Position numbers and translations under genes: made by a program. 64,000 nucleotides of DNA. Origin: Tahibacter aquaticus (lineage in GTDB: Bacteria > Pseudomonadota > Gammaproteobacteria > Xanthomonadales > Rhodanobacteraceae). This document shows positions 1 to 7,686 of the stretch, one piece after another; position 1 is the stretch's first letter; each line of letters starts with the position of its first letter. The notes beneath the pieces were generated by a model. That model had not been told where the DNA came from. It did no database searches and saw only the letters and a list, made by a program, of their open reading frames with translations. The DNA lies in assembly GCF_004363655.1 (NCBI RefSeq), contig NZ_SNZH01000007.1, forward strand, positions 248,001-312,000, given 5' to 3'.

Positions 1-1
1 G

Positions 2-277
2 CGCGTCAACAACAGCATCCAGTTCTGGAACATGAACGCCTGGCGCGCCGATCCCACCGGCCTGTACTACCTGTTTTCCGGCGAAGATCTGAAGATGCAG
101 TTGTTCGTACAACCCTGGGACGGCGGCGAGCCGCGCCTGCTGCGCAAGGTCGACTGGGCCCTGGCCGAAGGCGGCCTGGCGCTGGACCGCGCCGCGACCA
201 AGGCTGTGCTGCCCGTGGTCGCGCGCGACGACACCGATGTGATGCTGCTGGATCTCAGCTCGATCGTGAAGCCCTAG
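2..277 (+). CDS. C-terminal end of a beta-propeller-like protein (partial)
   Basis: The frame is open from the window edge and ends at a TAG, giving about 91 residues; the true start lies upstream of the window. Short alternating hydrophobic strands with the segments YYLFSGED, LFVQPWDGGEPRLL and DVMLLDLSSI resemble the last blades of TolB/WD40-like (PD40) propellers, which often form the C-terminal sensor part of winged-helix regulators in this bacterial group. No catalytic motif is visible. The gene converges on the next gene, with 46 bases between the two stops. The propeller assignment is inference from pattern only, and the function is unknown. Confidence 0.6.
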   Translation, partial: RVNNSIQFWNMNAWRADPTGLYYLFSGEDLKMQLFVQPWDGGEPRLLRKVDWALAEGGLALDRAATKAVLPVVARDDTDVMLLDLSSIVKP

Positions 278-323
278 GCAAGATTCCGCCGGCATTGCAC
301 CCGGCGTGCTGCGCGCCGCCGGC

Positions 324-2039
324 CTAGAAAAACCCGTCGCGGAAGATCGCATCGGCCGGGTCGAGCTGGGTCACCCAGAGCGGCGCGGACCACAGCGACT
401 TGCCGTCGTCCTGGGTAATCTTGGCATAGTAGAAATGTTCGCCCGGCGCCGGATTCAGCGTCGGCGTGGCCGTGCTTGCTGCCAGCGTGACCGTGCCGTT
501 GCGGCCAGGCACGCCCTCGTAGATCTGCACCTGCGACGGCAGGTGTCCGCTGCTGCTGGCGTAGTCCACGCGCAATGTCAGCGCGCTGCTGTTGGCAAAG
601 CGCATGCCCATGATCCGTTCGCCCGAGGAAAACAGCAGCTGCGCGGTCTTGTCCATGGTCGCGAATACGCGCCGGGCCAGCAGGGCGGTGCGGAAACTCT
701 GTGGCGTCAGCGGCTGTCCGGCGGGAACCAGTACGCCGGTGCGATTGCTGTAGGCCGCGCCCCAGTTGGCGCAATGATTGTCCTGGTTGCTTGCTGGCGC
801 GGTATGGAAACCGCGTTCGAGCAGGCGTTTCCAGGCGCCTTCAAAGCTGCTGCGGCTGGTTTCGCTTTCCGTCGTATTGACCGAGAACGCTGAGGAATTC
901 AGTACTTCGGTCAGTACCATCACCTCGTCGCCGTCGCTGCTATAGCCCAGTGCCGTGCTGGCGACGAGAAACTGGCCCGAGGTATCCGGATGGTTGAACT
1001 GCCCAAGCGCCTGCTGACCGCGCATAAAACTGTATAACGCTGCGTAATCGCTTTTCGGCGTGTAGAAGCTGCCGATGAGCTGGTTGCTGCTGTTGTATTC
1101 CCAGTTGTAAAGGCCTTCGGCACCGATCACGTTGAGGTGGCCGCCGTCCGTCGTTACGCCCCACTCCATGCCGTACAGGGCCAGGAAATCCGCATGCGCC
1201 GCGCTGTACGCGGCGGCCTGGGCCAGGCCGTCGGCATACAGGTTGTTGGCGAATTGCGGCGTGGCGCTGGCACTGACGCCGTTGGCGCGGCCGTCGTACA
1301 TGTGGTTGTGCTCGCTGGCCATGAGGAAATCCAGGCCATGCGCATCGGCATAGGCAAACGCTGCGGCCGGGCCGAACGCACCGGCCTGCGGCGTCTCGGC
1401 GTTGTTGCAGGTACTCAGGTCGCCGCCGCCATCGCTGTGGTTGGTCTGGCTGTGCAGATTGCCGAAGTGGATGGCGTAGGGCGGGCCGTCGCTGGCAGCG
1501 CGAAGCCAGGACGTGCTGCCGGCCAGCGGCATTGGTTCGAATGACGGCATGGCGGCGAGCGGTAGCGGTCCGACGACGAAATCCCACTGCTGCAATTGCG
1601 GCAGCCGGACTGGATTGGCCAGTGCTGATTCCACCTCGACGGCAGCCAGGCCTTGCTGCAACTGCTCCGGCGTGCCTTCCAGCGTGGCCAGCCGCGCCGT
1701 GTAGATGCCGGCCTGCAAGGGCAGTCCGGCCGCGTCCGTGTCGTCCCAGCGCAGCGCCAGCCGACTGCGGCGATCCCCAGCCGCAGCGCTCCCGGTCCAT
1801 TCGCGCTGCAGGCGTCCCTGCGCATCGACGATCTGCAACTGCCAGGCCACGGCTACGGCCGAGCCGCCGGGAAACAGCAGTTCGATCACGAGTTCGCGTC
1901 CGCCGGCATTGTCGGCCTGATAGGGCACGGCCAGGCTTGCTTCCAGTTCGTCGTGTTCGACCGGTTCGCGCGCCTGTAGTGGCAGCGCGGTCAGCATCAA
2001 CAGCGCGGTCAGCGCTCGCCGCAGCGAAGGAAAATTCAT
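324..2039 (-). CDS. Exported PHP-domain (DUF3604-like) metal-dependent hydrolase
   Basis: A 571-residue protein. The start is set by a strong Shine-Dalgarno (AAGGGGGGA) just upstream and by a signal peptide (residues 1-23, cleavage after LQA); the open frame runs 29 codons further upstream but without either. An N-terminal beta-rich part (about 30-185) is followed by a PHP-type metal centre: NLHSQTNHSDGGG (H196, H201, D203) and ASEHNH (E243, H244, H246). PHP domains hydrolyse phosphoesters; the substrate here is unknown. The C-terminus ends in DAIFRDGFF, similar to a short IFxDGF tail I recall on secreted proteins of Lysobacterales. It probably acts in the periplasm or outside the cell. The family call is fairly secure, the activity is not. 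Confidence 0.8.
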   Translation of the reverse strand: MNFPSLRRALTALLMLTALPLQAREPVEHDELEASLAVPYQADNAGGRELVIELLFPGGSAVAVAWQLQIVDAQGRLQREWTGSAAAGDRRSRLALRWDDTDAAGLPLQAGIYTARLATLEGTPEQLQQGLAAVEVESALANPVRLPQLQQWDFVVGPLPLAAMPSFEPMPLAGSTSWLRAASDGPPYAIHFGNLHSQTNHSDGGGDLSTCNNAETPQAGAFGPAAAFAYADAHGLDFLMASEHNHMYDGRANGVSASATPQFANNLYADGLAQAAAYSAAHADFLALYGMEWGVTTDGGHLNVIGAEGLYNWEYNSSNQLIGSFYTPKSDYAALYSFMRGQQALGQFNHPDTSGQFLVASTALGYSSDGDEVMVLTEVLNSSAFSVNTTESETSRSSFEGAWKRLLERGFHTAPASNQDNHCANWGAAYSNRTGVLVPAGQPLTPQSFRTALLARRVFATMDKTAQLLFSSGERIMGMRFANSSALTLRVDYASSSGHLPSQVQIYEGVPGRNGTVTLAASTATPTLNPAPGEHFYYAKITQDDGKSLWSAPLWVTQLDPADAIFRDGFF

Positions 2040-2402
2040 GCGGAAATCCCCCCTTAGGATTTCGCGCGCCCCGGAGCGGGGCACAGAACCGCAACCCGCA
2101 TTGCCTCCCGCCATGCCGGTCGCCAAAAATGATGAACACCGAAGATTCAGCGCAGCCGTTGCGCCACGCCTGCGACGGGACAGTCCAGTCCCTCGCAGGC
2201 GGTAGCGGGCGCCTTGCCCGTACGTTTGCGCATACTAGCGTGCGATTACGTATGTTTCGAGTCGGCTGCGGGCCTGGTCGATCAGAGGTCGGGGCAGCGG
2301 CAGCACCGGCTGCGGGCCGATGCTGCCGCTGCTCGGTGCAGGGATCACCATCCGCATGCGGCAACGCCGGGGTTCCAGCCATTCCCGAGTGGCGAGACAC
2401 TC
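2040..2402. other. Intergenic region, no gene recognised
   Basis: These 363 bases lie between the divergently placed PHP-domain gene and the sigma-factor remnant. The first bases hold the strong ribosome-binding site of the PHP gene on the minus strand. Open frames crossing the region look like shadows. A less G+C-rich patch around 2215-2260 could hold promoters, but I could not define convincing -35/-10 boxes. Confidence 0.4.
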
Positions 2403-2573
2403 ATGACTTCTGGTCTTCCTAACACCGCCGTAACGCGTGGTTTCATTGCCGCGCAGCAGGGCGACCGTGGCGCGTTCGCGCATCTCATCGCCGCGACCTG
2501 GCGCATGGTGGTGAGCCTTGCAGTCGCCGTAGTGGCGGATCTCGCCTTACCTGTTGTTATGTCGGTCGGCTGA
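2403..2573 (+). pseudogene. Truncated sigma-70 (ECF-type) region 2 remnant
   Basis: An ATG-initiated frame of 56 residues reads MTSGLPNTAVTRGFIAAQQ and then GDRGAFAHLIAATWRMVVSLAVAVVADL before losing similarity and stopping. The pattern GDR-AF--LI-AT-RMV-SLA-A-V-D matches the start of sigma region 2.1/2.2 in ECF-like sigma factors, where an A/S-EDIAQEAF segment should follow; here the frame runs into LALPVVMSVG and a TGA. No region 2.3-2.4 or region 4 is seen in the next 340 bases in any frame. I read it as a decayed gene remnant; a functional micro-protein cannot be excluded. Confidence 0.5.
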
Positions 2574-2917
2574 AGCCGATAGGGAGCATTGGCAGGTTCT
2601 GGCCGCCGCCACCGCCGGGTTTTCCGTCGGCCCAGGCTGCCTGCTTGAAGCCGCGCGCGACGCACGACTCAGGAACTGCCGGGGTTTTGCAAAAAGAATA
2701 AATATCCACATCGAGCGAATTCCGCGAGCAGTCTGCGTCGTGCAGGCTCGGGTGCTGGCCAGCGGCATGGAGTCAACTCGCGAACGGTTACCCAATCTGT
2801 TCCCAACGGATAGGCTTAGCCGGACTATCCATGGATAGCGCTGGATTGTCGGCGGGTATGAAAGCCGGCGGCGAGGTGGGTTTCAGGATATTGGCGGATA
2901 GCCGCCGGACTTGCGAA
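2574..2917. other. Intergenic region downstream of tRNA-Leu
   Basis: These 344 bases lie between the sigma-factor remnant and the 3' end of the minus-strand tRNA-Leu. No convincing gene is present. There is an A+T-rich patch at 2684-2712 containing the palindrome TTTTGCAAAA, a 14-base perfect palindrome at 2825-2838, GGATAG copies at 2808-2813, 2833-2838 and 2896-2901, and a small hairpin GGCGG-ATAG-CCGCC at 2893-2906 that may end the tRNA transcript. A tRNA 3' flank with a gene remnant is a typical spot for past integration, but no integrase or att copy is seen here. Confidence 0.4.
2825..2838. repeat. Perfect 14-base palindrome CTATCCATGGATAG
   Basis: CTATCCATGGATAG equals its own reverse complement. 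Another GGATAG lies 11 bases to the left (2808-2813) and a further one at 2896-2901. It could be a binding site for a dimeric protein or a remnant of a mobile element end; its role is unknown. Confidence 0.4.
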
Positions 2918-3004
2918 TGGTGCCGGTGGAGGGAATCGAACCCCCACTCTGTTGCCAGAAACAGATTTTGAGTCTGCCGCGTCTACCAATTCCGCCACAC
3001 CGGC
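2918..3004 (-). tRNA. tRNA-Leu (anticodon CAA)
   Basis: Read on the minus strand, the 87 bases fold as a class II tRNA: acceptor GCCGGTG pairing with CACCGGC, D-arm GGCGGAATTGGTAGACGC, anticodon stem CAGA/TCTG enclosing the loop CTCAAAA (anticodon CAA, reads UUG), a long variable arm, T-arm with GGTTCGATTCC, and an encoded 3' CCA. The variable arm and the G-rich D-loop are typical of tRNA-Leu. The final 21 bases recur exactly inside ccmF at 14946-14966. Confidence 0.96.
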
Positions 3005-3164
3005 ACAAGGTGTGCGCCGGCAATCGACTGCTGGCGCTGGTAGGGGCGGCGAGTATAGCGGAAAGACGCCGTCAGTGAAGAGGTGCGGTCACTACACAAG
3101 CCGCCCTGGGCGGCGGAGCGAAAGGCCGGGTGATGATCCGTTTCGCTCCGCTGCAGTGCCTGCT

Positions 3165-3743
3165 TCAGTGCGTATGATCCAGCGACAGCTGGCGCTTGTC
3201 GCGCTGGTACCAGCGGTCTTCCAGTGGGCGGAATACGCTGCAGCTGGTCATCGGGCCGCGGTAGATATGCAGCGATACGGCAACGTCGTCGTCGCTGGGG
3301 TTCATGATGGTGTGGTACTCGTGCGGCGGGATCAGGCTGCCGGCGGAGCCGGCGCCGGCAATCATGGTGCCGCGCGATTCGAAGCGGTAACGCTCGTCGT
3401 TCTGGCCGGTCATCTCGTACGGCGTGATTTCCAGCTGGCCGTACCAGACGCCTTCGACGCACCACATGCCCGCGTGATCGTGGATCGGCGTGCCCTGGCC
3501 CGGTCCCCAGGTCATGGCGATGACGCTGTAGCCATGGTCGTCGCTACGGTAGAGCTCGCGCCGAGCATAGTGGTCGCCGACGGGTTCGAACACGCATTCC
3601 GGCAGTTTGACTTCCGGGTCGCGGATCAGGCGGCACAGGGTATGGCGCAGCTGATCGGTGATTTCGGTGGGACAGTCGCGGCAGATCGCCGCGTCGAGGG
3701 CATCGACCAGGCGCTGGGCGCCGGGGAAGGGCAGGGTAAGCAT
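3165..3743 (-). CDS. Cysteine dioxygenase family thiol dioxygenase (cupin)
   Basis: A 192-residue cupin that would oxidise a small thiol such as cysteine (to cysteine sulfinate) or 3-mercaptopropionate with O2 at a mononuclear iron. The metal motif PGQGTPIHDHAGMWCVEG gives H88 and H90, with a third histidine at H141 or H144 (PPHEYHT); C95 lies where some family members form a Cys-Tyr cofactor, and Y161 follows. The frame is open further upstream, but those codons overlap the preceding MetX-family gene and read as its shadow, so the ATG at 3743 is taken. It follows the acyltransferase gene by 31 bases, suggesting co-transcription and a role in sulfur amino acid balance. The exact thiol cannot be told from sequence. 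Confidence 0.85.
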   Translation of the reverse strand: MLTLPFPGAQRLVDALDAAICRDCPTEITDQLRHTLCRLIRDPEVKLPECVFEPVGDHYARRELYRSDDHGYSVIAMTWGPGQGTPIHDHAGMWCVEGVWYGQLEITPYEMTGQNDERYRFESRGTMIAGAGSAGSLIPPHEYHTIMNPSDDDVAVSLHIYRGPMTSCSVFRPLEDRWYQRDKRQLSLDHTH

Positions 3744-3774
3744 GGCTGGGTCCGAAAACGATAGCGGCCGCAGT

Positions 3775-4926
3775 TTACAGCCGGGCCAGGAACTGCGCGA
3801 TGGCCGCGCCGAAACGCACGATGTCCACGAGGAAGGCGTCATGGCCTTGCGGGCTGTCCAGCGCAACGAATTCGACCTCGGCGCCGCCGCCACGCAGGCC
3901 TTCGGCAATTTCTTCCTGCTGGCTCAGCGGGAACAGGATGTCGGTTTCCACGCCGATGACCAGCACGTGCTGCAGCGCAATGCGCCCCAGCGCGTCGGCT
4001 ACGCCGCCCCGGCCGTATTCGCCGATGTCGAACCAGTCGCTGGCGCGCGACAGGTAGAGGTAGCTGTTCGGGTCGAAATTGCGCACGAAGCGGCGCGCAT
4101 GGCCGATCAGGTAGGACTCTATCTGGAACTCGGCGCCGAACGGTTCTTCCTCGCGCTGGTCCGACTCCAGCCGGATGCGGGCGAAGCGGCCTACCCATTC
4201 CATTGCCGAGCGGTAGGTGATCACGCCGAGCTTGCGCGCGATCGACATGCCGGCTTCGGGGTAGCTGTCGTCGGAATAGTGTCCATTGTTCCATTGTGGG
4301 TCGAGCCGGATCGCCTCGCGCTGCAGCGAGCGGATGGCGATGGCGAACGGCTGCGCCTGCGGCGCGGTGGAAATGCTGATGTGACTGCGCACCGCGCCCG
4401 GGTGCAGGGCCAGATAGGCCAGCGCCGTCATGCCGCCCATGGAATTGCCGAGCAGGCAGGCCAGTTGTTCTATGCCCAGGCTGCGCACCAGCGCGTAGGC
4501 GGCATTGGCGGCGTCTTCCAGGGTCAGCTCGGGGAAGTCCAGCCGGTAGGGCTGGCCGCTGGCCGGATCGATGGAGGCGGCACCGGTAGAGCCTTTGCAG
4601 CTGCCCAGGGTATTGACGCAGATGACGAACCAGCGGCCGGTGTCGATGTATTTACCGACGCCGAGCATTTCTTCCCACCAGCCCGGGCTGTCGTCCGCGG
4701 CATTGGAGGCGGCGTGGGCACTGGGCGACAGGCCGGTGAAGATGAGCAGGGCATTGTCGCGGGCAGGACTGAGCTCGCCCCAGGTTTCGTAGGCCAGGCA
4801 GGCCTGGTGCAGCTGGCCGCCGCGCTTCATCGGAAACGGCGAGGGCAGGTCGAAATAGCGGCGGGCGTCGCCCATGGTGCGGTGGCCAGGCTGCGTCGGT
4901 GCGCGGAGGCGCGAATGTAAACTCAT
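3775..4926 (-). CDS. metX: MetX-family O-acyltransferase, probably serine O-succinyltransferase
   Basis: A 383-residue alpha/beta-hydrolase-fold acyltransferase. The nucleophile elbow is GNSMGGM (S162), followed by the acid D329 in GVETDILF and H362 in QGHDAF, the full triad of the family. The oxyanion-side segment NTLGSCKGSTGAASIDP is also present. MetX proteins acylate homoserine for methionine synthesis, but the Xanthomonadales members were reported to succinylate L-serine for cysteine synthesis. The GNSMGG elbow and the adjacent cysteine dioxygenase-like gene fit that second role; this is inference. ATG start at 4926, divergent from the TrmB-like gene with only 45 bases between the starts. 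An internal ATG at residue 18 is an alternative start. Confidence 0.88.
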   Translation of the reverse strand: MSLHSRLRAPTQPGHRTMGDARRYFDLPSPFPMKRGGQLHQACLAYETWGELSPARDNALLIFTGLSPSAHAASNAADDSPGWWEEMLGVGKYIDTGRWFVICVNTLGSCKGSTGAASIDPASGQPYRLDFPELTLEDAANAAYALVRSLGIEQLACLLGNSMGGMTALAYLALHPGAVRSHISISTAPQAQPFAIAIRSLQREAIRLDPQWNNGHYSDDSYPEAGMSIARKLGVITYRSAMEWVGRFARIRLESDQREEEPFGAEFQIESYLIGHARRFVRNFDPNSYLYLSRASDWFDIGEYGRGGVADALGRIALQHVLVIGVETDILFPLSQQEEIAEGLRGGGAEVEFVALDSPQGHDAFLVDIVRFGAAIAQFLARL

Positions 4927-4971
4927 GCCCTTGCCAATCCAAGGCTTGCGTTAGGTCGTTGGTATCTATCG

Positions 4972-5640
4972 ATGTTCGCGAACTCGTCTATCGTCAGCAG
5001 TCGCCAGCTGGGCGCGCATCCGCGCCTGGACGAGTTGGTATTGCGGCATCTCTGGCAACCCTTTCGCAAGCCGGTCAGCGCCGCCTCGCAGCAGGCCTTT
5101 GCCACCCTGGCCGCCGCCATTGCGGCTGACCCTCGCCCGCGCGTGCTGGATGCCGGCTGCGGCACCGGCGCCAGCAGCCTGCAGCTGGCACGGCTGCATG
5201 CCGGTGCGCTGGTCATCGGCGTGGACAAGTCGGCTGCTCGTCTGGACAAGGGGATGCGCGCCGCGGCGCTGCCCGGGGCGCCGGAAAATGTACGTTTGTT
5301 GCGCTGTGACCTTGTTGATTTCTGGTTGCTGGCCGCGGCGGCCGAGTGGCGCTTCGCGCGGCAATACCTGCTTTACCCGAACCCCTGGCCCAAGCCCGAG
5401 CACGTCATGCGGCGCTGGCCGGCGCATCCGGTGTTGCCGGCGCTGCTGCATTGCGGCGGCACGATCGAGCTGCGCAGCAACTGGAGGCCTTACGCCGACG
5501 AATGGACGCGGGCGCTGAGTCTGGCCGGGCAGTCATGGCATATCGATTGCTTGGTCCTGCAGGCAGAGTCGCCGCTGACGCCGTTCGAAGCCAAGTACCA
5601 GGCTTCGGGGCATGCGCTGTGGCGGGTTCGCACGGACTGA
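4972..5640 (+). CDS. TrmB-like SAM-dependent methyltransferase
   Basis: A 222-residue Rossmann methyltransferase. SAM-binding motif I is VLDAGCGTGASS (residues 58-69), motif II has the acidic GVDKSAARLDKG, and YPNPWPKPEH (135-144) corresponds to the conserved PDPWPKxRH of tRNA (guanine-46-N7) methyltransferase TrmB. The N-terminal RQLGAHPRLDELVLRH replaces the usual TrmB RxGR start. It therefore looks like a divergent TrmB paralogue. Whether it methylates tRNA G46 depends on whether the genome encodes a canonical TrmB elsewhere, which cannot be seen here. It is transcribed divergently from the metX-like gene. Confidence 0.75.
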   Translation: MFANSSIVSSRQLGAHPRLDELVLRHLWQPFRKPVSAASQQAFATLAAAIAADPRPRVLDAGCGTGASSLQLARLHAGALVIGVDKSAARLDKGMRAAALPGAPENVRLLRCDLVDFWLLAAAAEWRFARQYLLYPNPWPKPEHVMRRWPAHPVLPALLHCGGTIELRSNWRPYADEWTRALSLAGQSWHIDCLVLQAESPLTPFEAKYQASGHALWRVRTD

Positions 5641-5811
5641 GCTAGAGCCTGGTCGCTGCGGGAAACCCCCAAACAAGGCCAGGAATTGCGCCCAAGTGTC
5701 TGACTTGCAAACATTACTCACAGTTTTTCGCTGTTCATTGATGTCAAGGCGGGCTAGGCTGCCCGTCAAACCGCAGCGCCTGCACCAAGCTGCGGATGTT
5801 GGGGGGCTGTC

Positions 5812-6738
5812 ATGAACAACGTGCGCGAAAGATCACTGAAAACAGGAGCGCTGTTCCTGTTTCTGCTGCTGGGCCTGCTTGGCAATTGTGCCGCCCAGGC
5901 TCAGGTCACAGTGACGATCAACGGCAATGTCGCCAATGTCGACATTGCCCTGTTCAACGGCTTCACCACCATCGATGCCGACGTCAGCATCACCTTCGTG
6001 CAGCCGCTGAACCTCACGGCGCAGAACCTGAATTTCCAGGCCCAGCTGGTCAGCCCTACCGATCCGGCCATCGTCAATCGCCTGCCAGCGGGCGTGAACA
6101 TCGATCCGGCCTTCCCGGTACTGATCACGATCGAACCGCTTTATTTTTCCGACCGCATCTTCGCCTCGGGCATGCAGACCTTCGAAGGCGGCGACGGCAA
6201 CCTCAGTTTCCTCAATTCCTACGAAATGCAGGTGCATACGCACGAGCTGACGTACGTGCCGGGTACGCCCTACCGCATCTTCAAGGCGCCACTGGGCGGC
6301 GCGTTCTTCGACATCACGGCCGACGTGGGCAACGGCAGTGTGCGTGGCCGCGGCCGCAGCGGCGGTTTCTCGCAGTTCATGATGGTCAAGGACACGCGGC
6401 CGGAGCTGGTCGGCCTGCTGGGGCTGGGCCTGCCGGTGATCGCGCTGCTGAAAGTGGTCGAGCTGGAGCTGCGCCTGGTCGGCGCCATCCTCAACAACCT
6501 GCTGCGGCTGGAGCTGGCGGGGTTGCTGACCAACGTACAGGCAGCGCTGCTGCTGCTGGACTACACCACGGCGCTGATCCAGGTCGACCAGCTGATACTG
6601 CGCGTCAATCAGGAGGCGGGCAGCGGCATGCAGAACGAGTGGCGATCGCAGCGCGATCTGATCAATGATGCGGGCGATATCGACGGCCTGGCGCGCTCCC
6701 TGCGTTACAGCATCCTGCGCCTCAACGGCGGCCCGTAA
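5812..6738 (+). CDS. Exported protein of unknown function (possibly DUF6689-like)
   Basis: A 308-residue protein preceded by a G-rich ribosome-binding site. It starts with a signal peptide (hydrophobic core LFLFLLLGLLG, cleavage near AQAQ), so it is exported. Residues 30-190 are beta-rich (VTVTINGNVANVDIALFNG, then RIFKAPLGGAFFDITADVG), and the C-terminal third is helical with leucine-rich heptads. The layout recalls secreted Lysobacterales proteins I remember as DUF6689; this is from memory. It lies 21 bases upstream of the FHA-GAF gene and probably shares its transcript, making it a candidate extracytoplasmic component of the kinase block. Function unknown. Confidence 0.75.
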   Translation: MNNVRERSLKTGALFLFLLLGLLGNCAAQAQVTVTINGNVANVDIALFNGFTTIDADVSITFVQPLNLTAQNLNFQAQLVSPTDPAIVNRLPAGVNIDPAFPVLITIEPLYFSDRIFASGMQTFEGGDGNLSFLNSYEMQVHTHELTYVPGTPYRIFKAPLGGAFFDITADVGNGSVRGRGRSGGFSQFMMVKDTRPELVGLLGLGLPVIALLKVVELELRLVGAILNNLLRLELAGLLTNVQAALLLLDYTTALIQVDQLILRVNQEAGSGMQNEWRSQRDLINDAGDIDGLARSLRYSILRLNGGP

Positions 6739-6759
6739 AGTAAGGACATACCGAGGACC

Positions 6760-7653
6760 ATGCCGGCCCGATTCAGCGCTTATCCACCGGATCGAGCCGT
6801 CGTCGTCCGCATCCTGGACGATTCCCAGCGCTACCAGGTCGGCCGGACCGCGGTCTGCGAGGTGCAGCTGGACCACAGTTCGGTTTCGCGCATGCATGCG
6901 GAAATCGTCCAGGAAGGCGGCGTCTGGCGCCTGACTGACCTGGGCAGCAAGAACGGCATGCGTGTCGACGGCCGGCTGGTATCCGAGGCCAGTCTCAGTT
7001 CTCCCACCTGGTTTGCCATCGGCGACGTGTATTGCTGGCTCGAACCCATGAGTGCCCAAACCGCGCGCGATGCGGCGGCCTTCGCCGACGTGCGCCGGTC
7101 GACATCGCGCGCGCTGTCGCAGCAGTTGCAGCAGGTCCATAGTGTCGACCTGCTGCTGCGTCAGGTACTGGACGCCGTGCTGGAGCTGTCCCAGCTCGAG
7201 CGCGGCTTCGTGCTGTACGGCGCCAGCCCGGCCGAGCTGCACGTGCGCGCCACCCAGGGCATGGATCGCACCGATTTGAGCCGCAGCAGTTTTTCCGGCA
7301 GCGCCGGTTCGCTGGAACGCTGCATGGCCGAACGGCGCAGTGTGATCTGCTGCGATACCTCGGATTCACCCTGGCTGGGCGCGCGGCCCAGCGTCGTGCT
7401 GGGAGGTATCCGTGCGCTGGTCTGCGTGCCGCTGCTGCTGGGGCAGGAAATACTCGGTGCGATCTACGCCGACAGCCGCAGCCCGGGCCCGCTGCTGACC
7501 GAGTTCGATATGGAACTGGTCGAGGGCGTGGCGCACCAAGGTGCGGCGGCACTGGCCGCGGCGCGTTTGCGCGGCGCGGTCGACGAACTGCGTCGGGCAG
7601 CCAACGAAGCAGGCGTCGCCTCGCTGCACTGGAACGAACTGCGCCCACGCTGA
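6760..7653 (+). CDS. FHA-GAF domain protein
   Basis: A 297-residue soluble protein. Residues about 13-95 form an FHA domain with the phosphothreonine-binding signature: GR at 28-29, SRMH at 43-46 and NG at 65-66. Residues about 130-280 form a GAF domain (RQVLDAVLELSQLERGFVL ... IRALVCVPLLLGQEILGAIY). FHA domains read phosphothreonine and GAF domains bind small ligands, so this protein could link a small-molecule or redox cue to a Ser/Thr kinase. The kinase gene begins 33 bases downstream on the same strand. No output enzyme domain is present, so it is more likely an adaptor or regulatory partner. Start chosen at the ATG after CCGAGGACC. Confidence 0.9.
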   Translation: MPARFSAYPPDRAVVVRILDDSQRYQVGRTAVCEVQLDHSSVSRMHAEIVQEGGVWRLTDLGSKNGMRVDGRLVSEASLSSPTWFAIGDVYCWLEPMSAQTARDAAAFADVRRSTSRALSQQLQQVHSVDLLLRQVLDAVLELSQLERGFVLYGASPAELHVRATQGMDRTDLSRSSFSGSAGSLERCMAERRSVICCDTSDSPWLGARPSVVLGGIRALVCVPLLLGQEILGAIYADSRSPGPLLTEFDMELVEGVAHQGAAALAAARLRGAVDELRRAANEAGVASLHWNELRPR

Positions 7654-7686
7654 GTAGCATGCGGGGTTCTGCGTTATCGTGAGCGC

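Noticed and set aside
3744-3908. N-terminal extension of the cysteine dioxygenase-like protein
   Set aside because: It overlaps the end of the acyltransferase gene and reads as a shadow of it; the cupin begins at MLTLPFPG.
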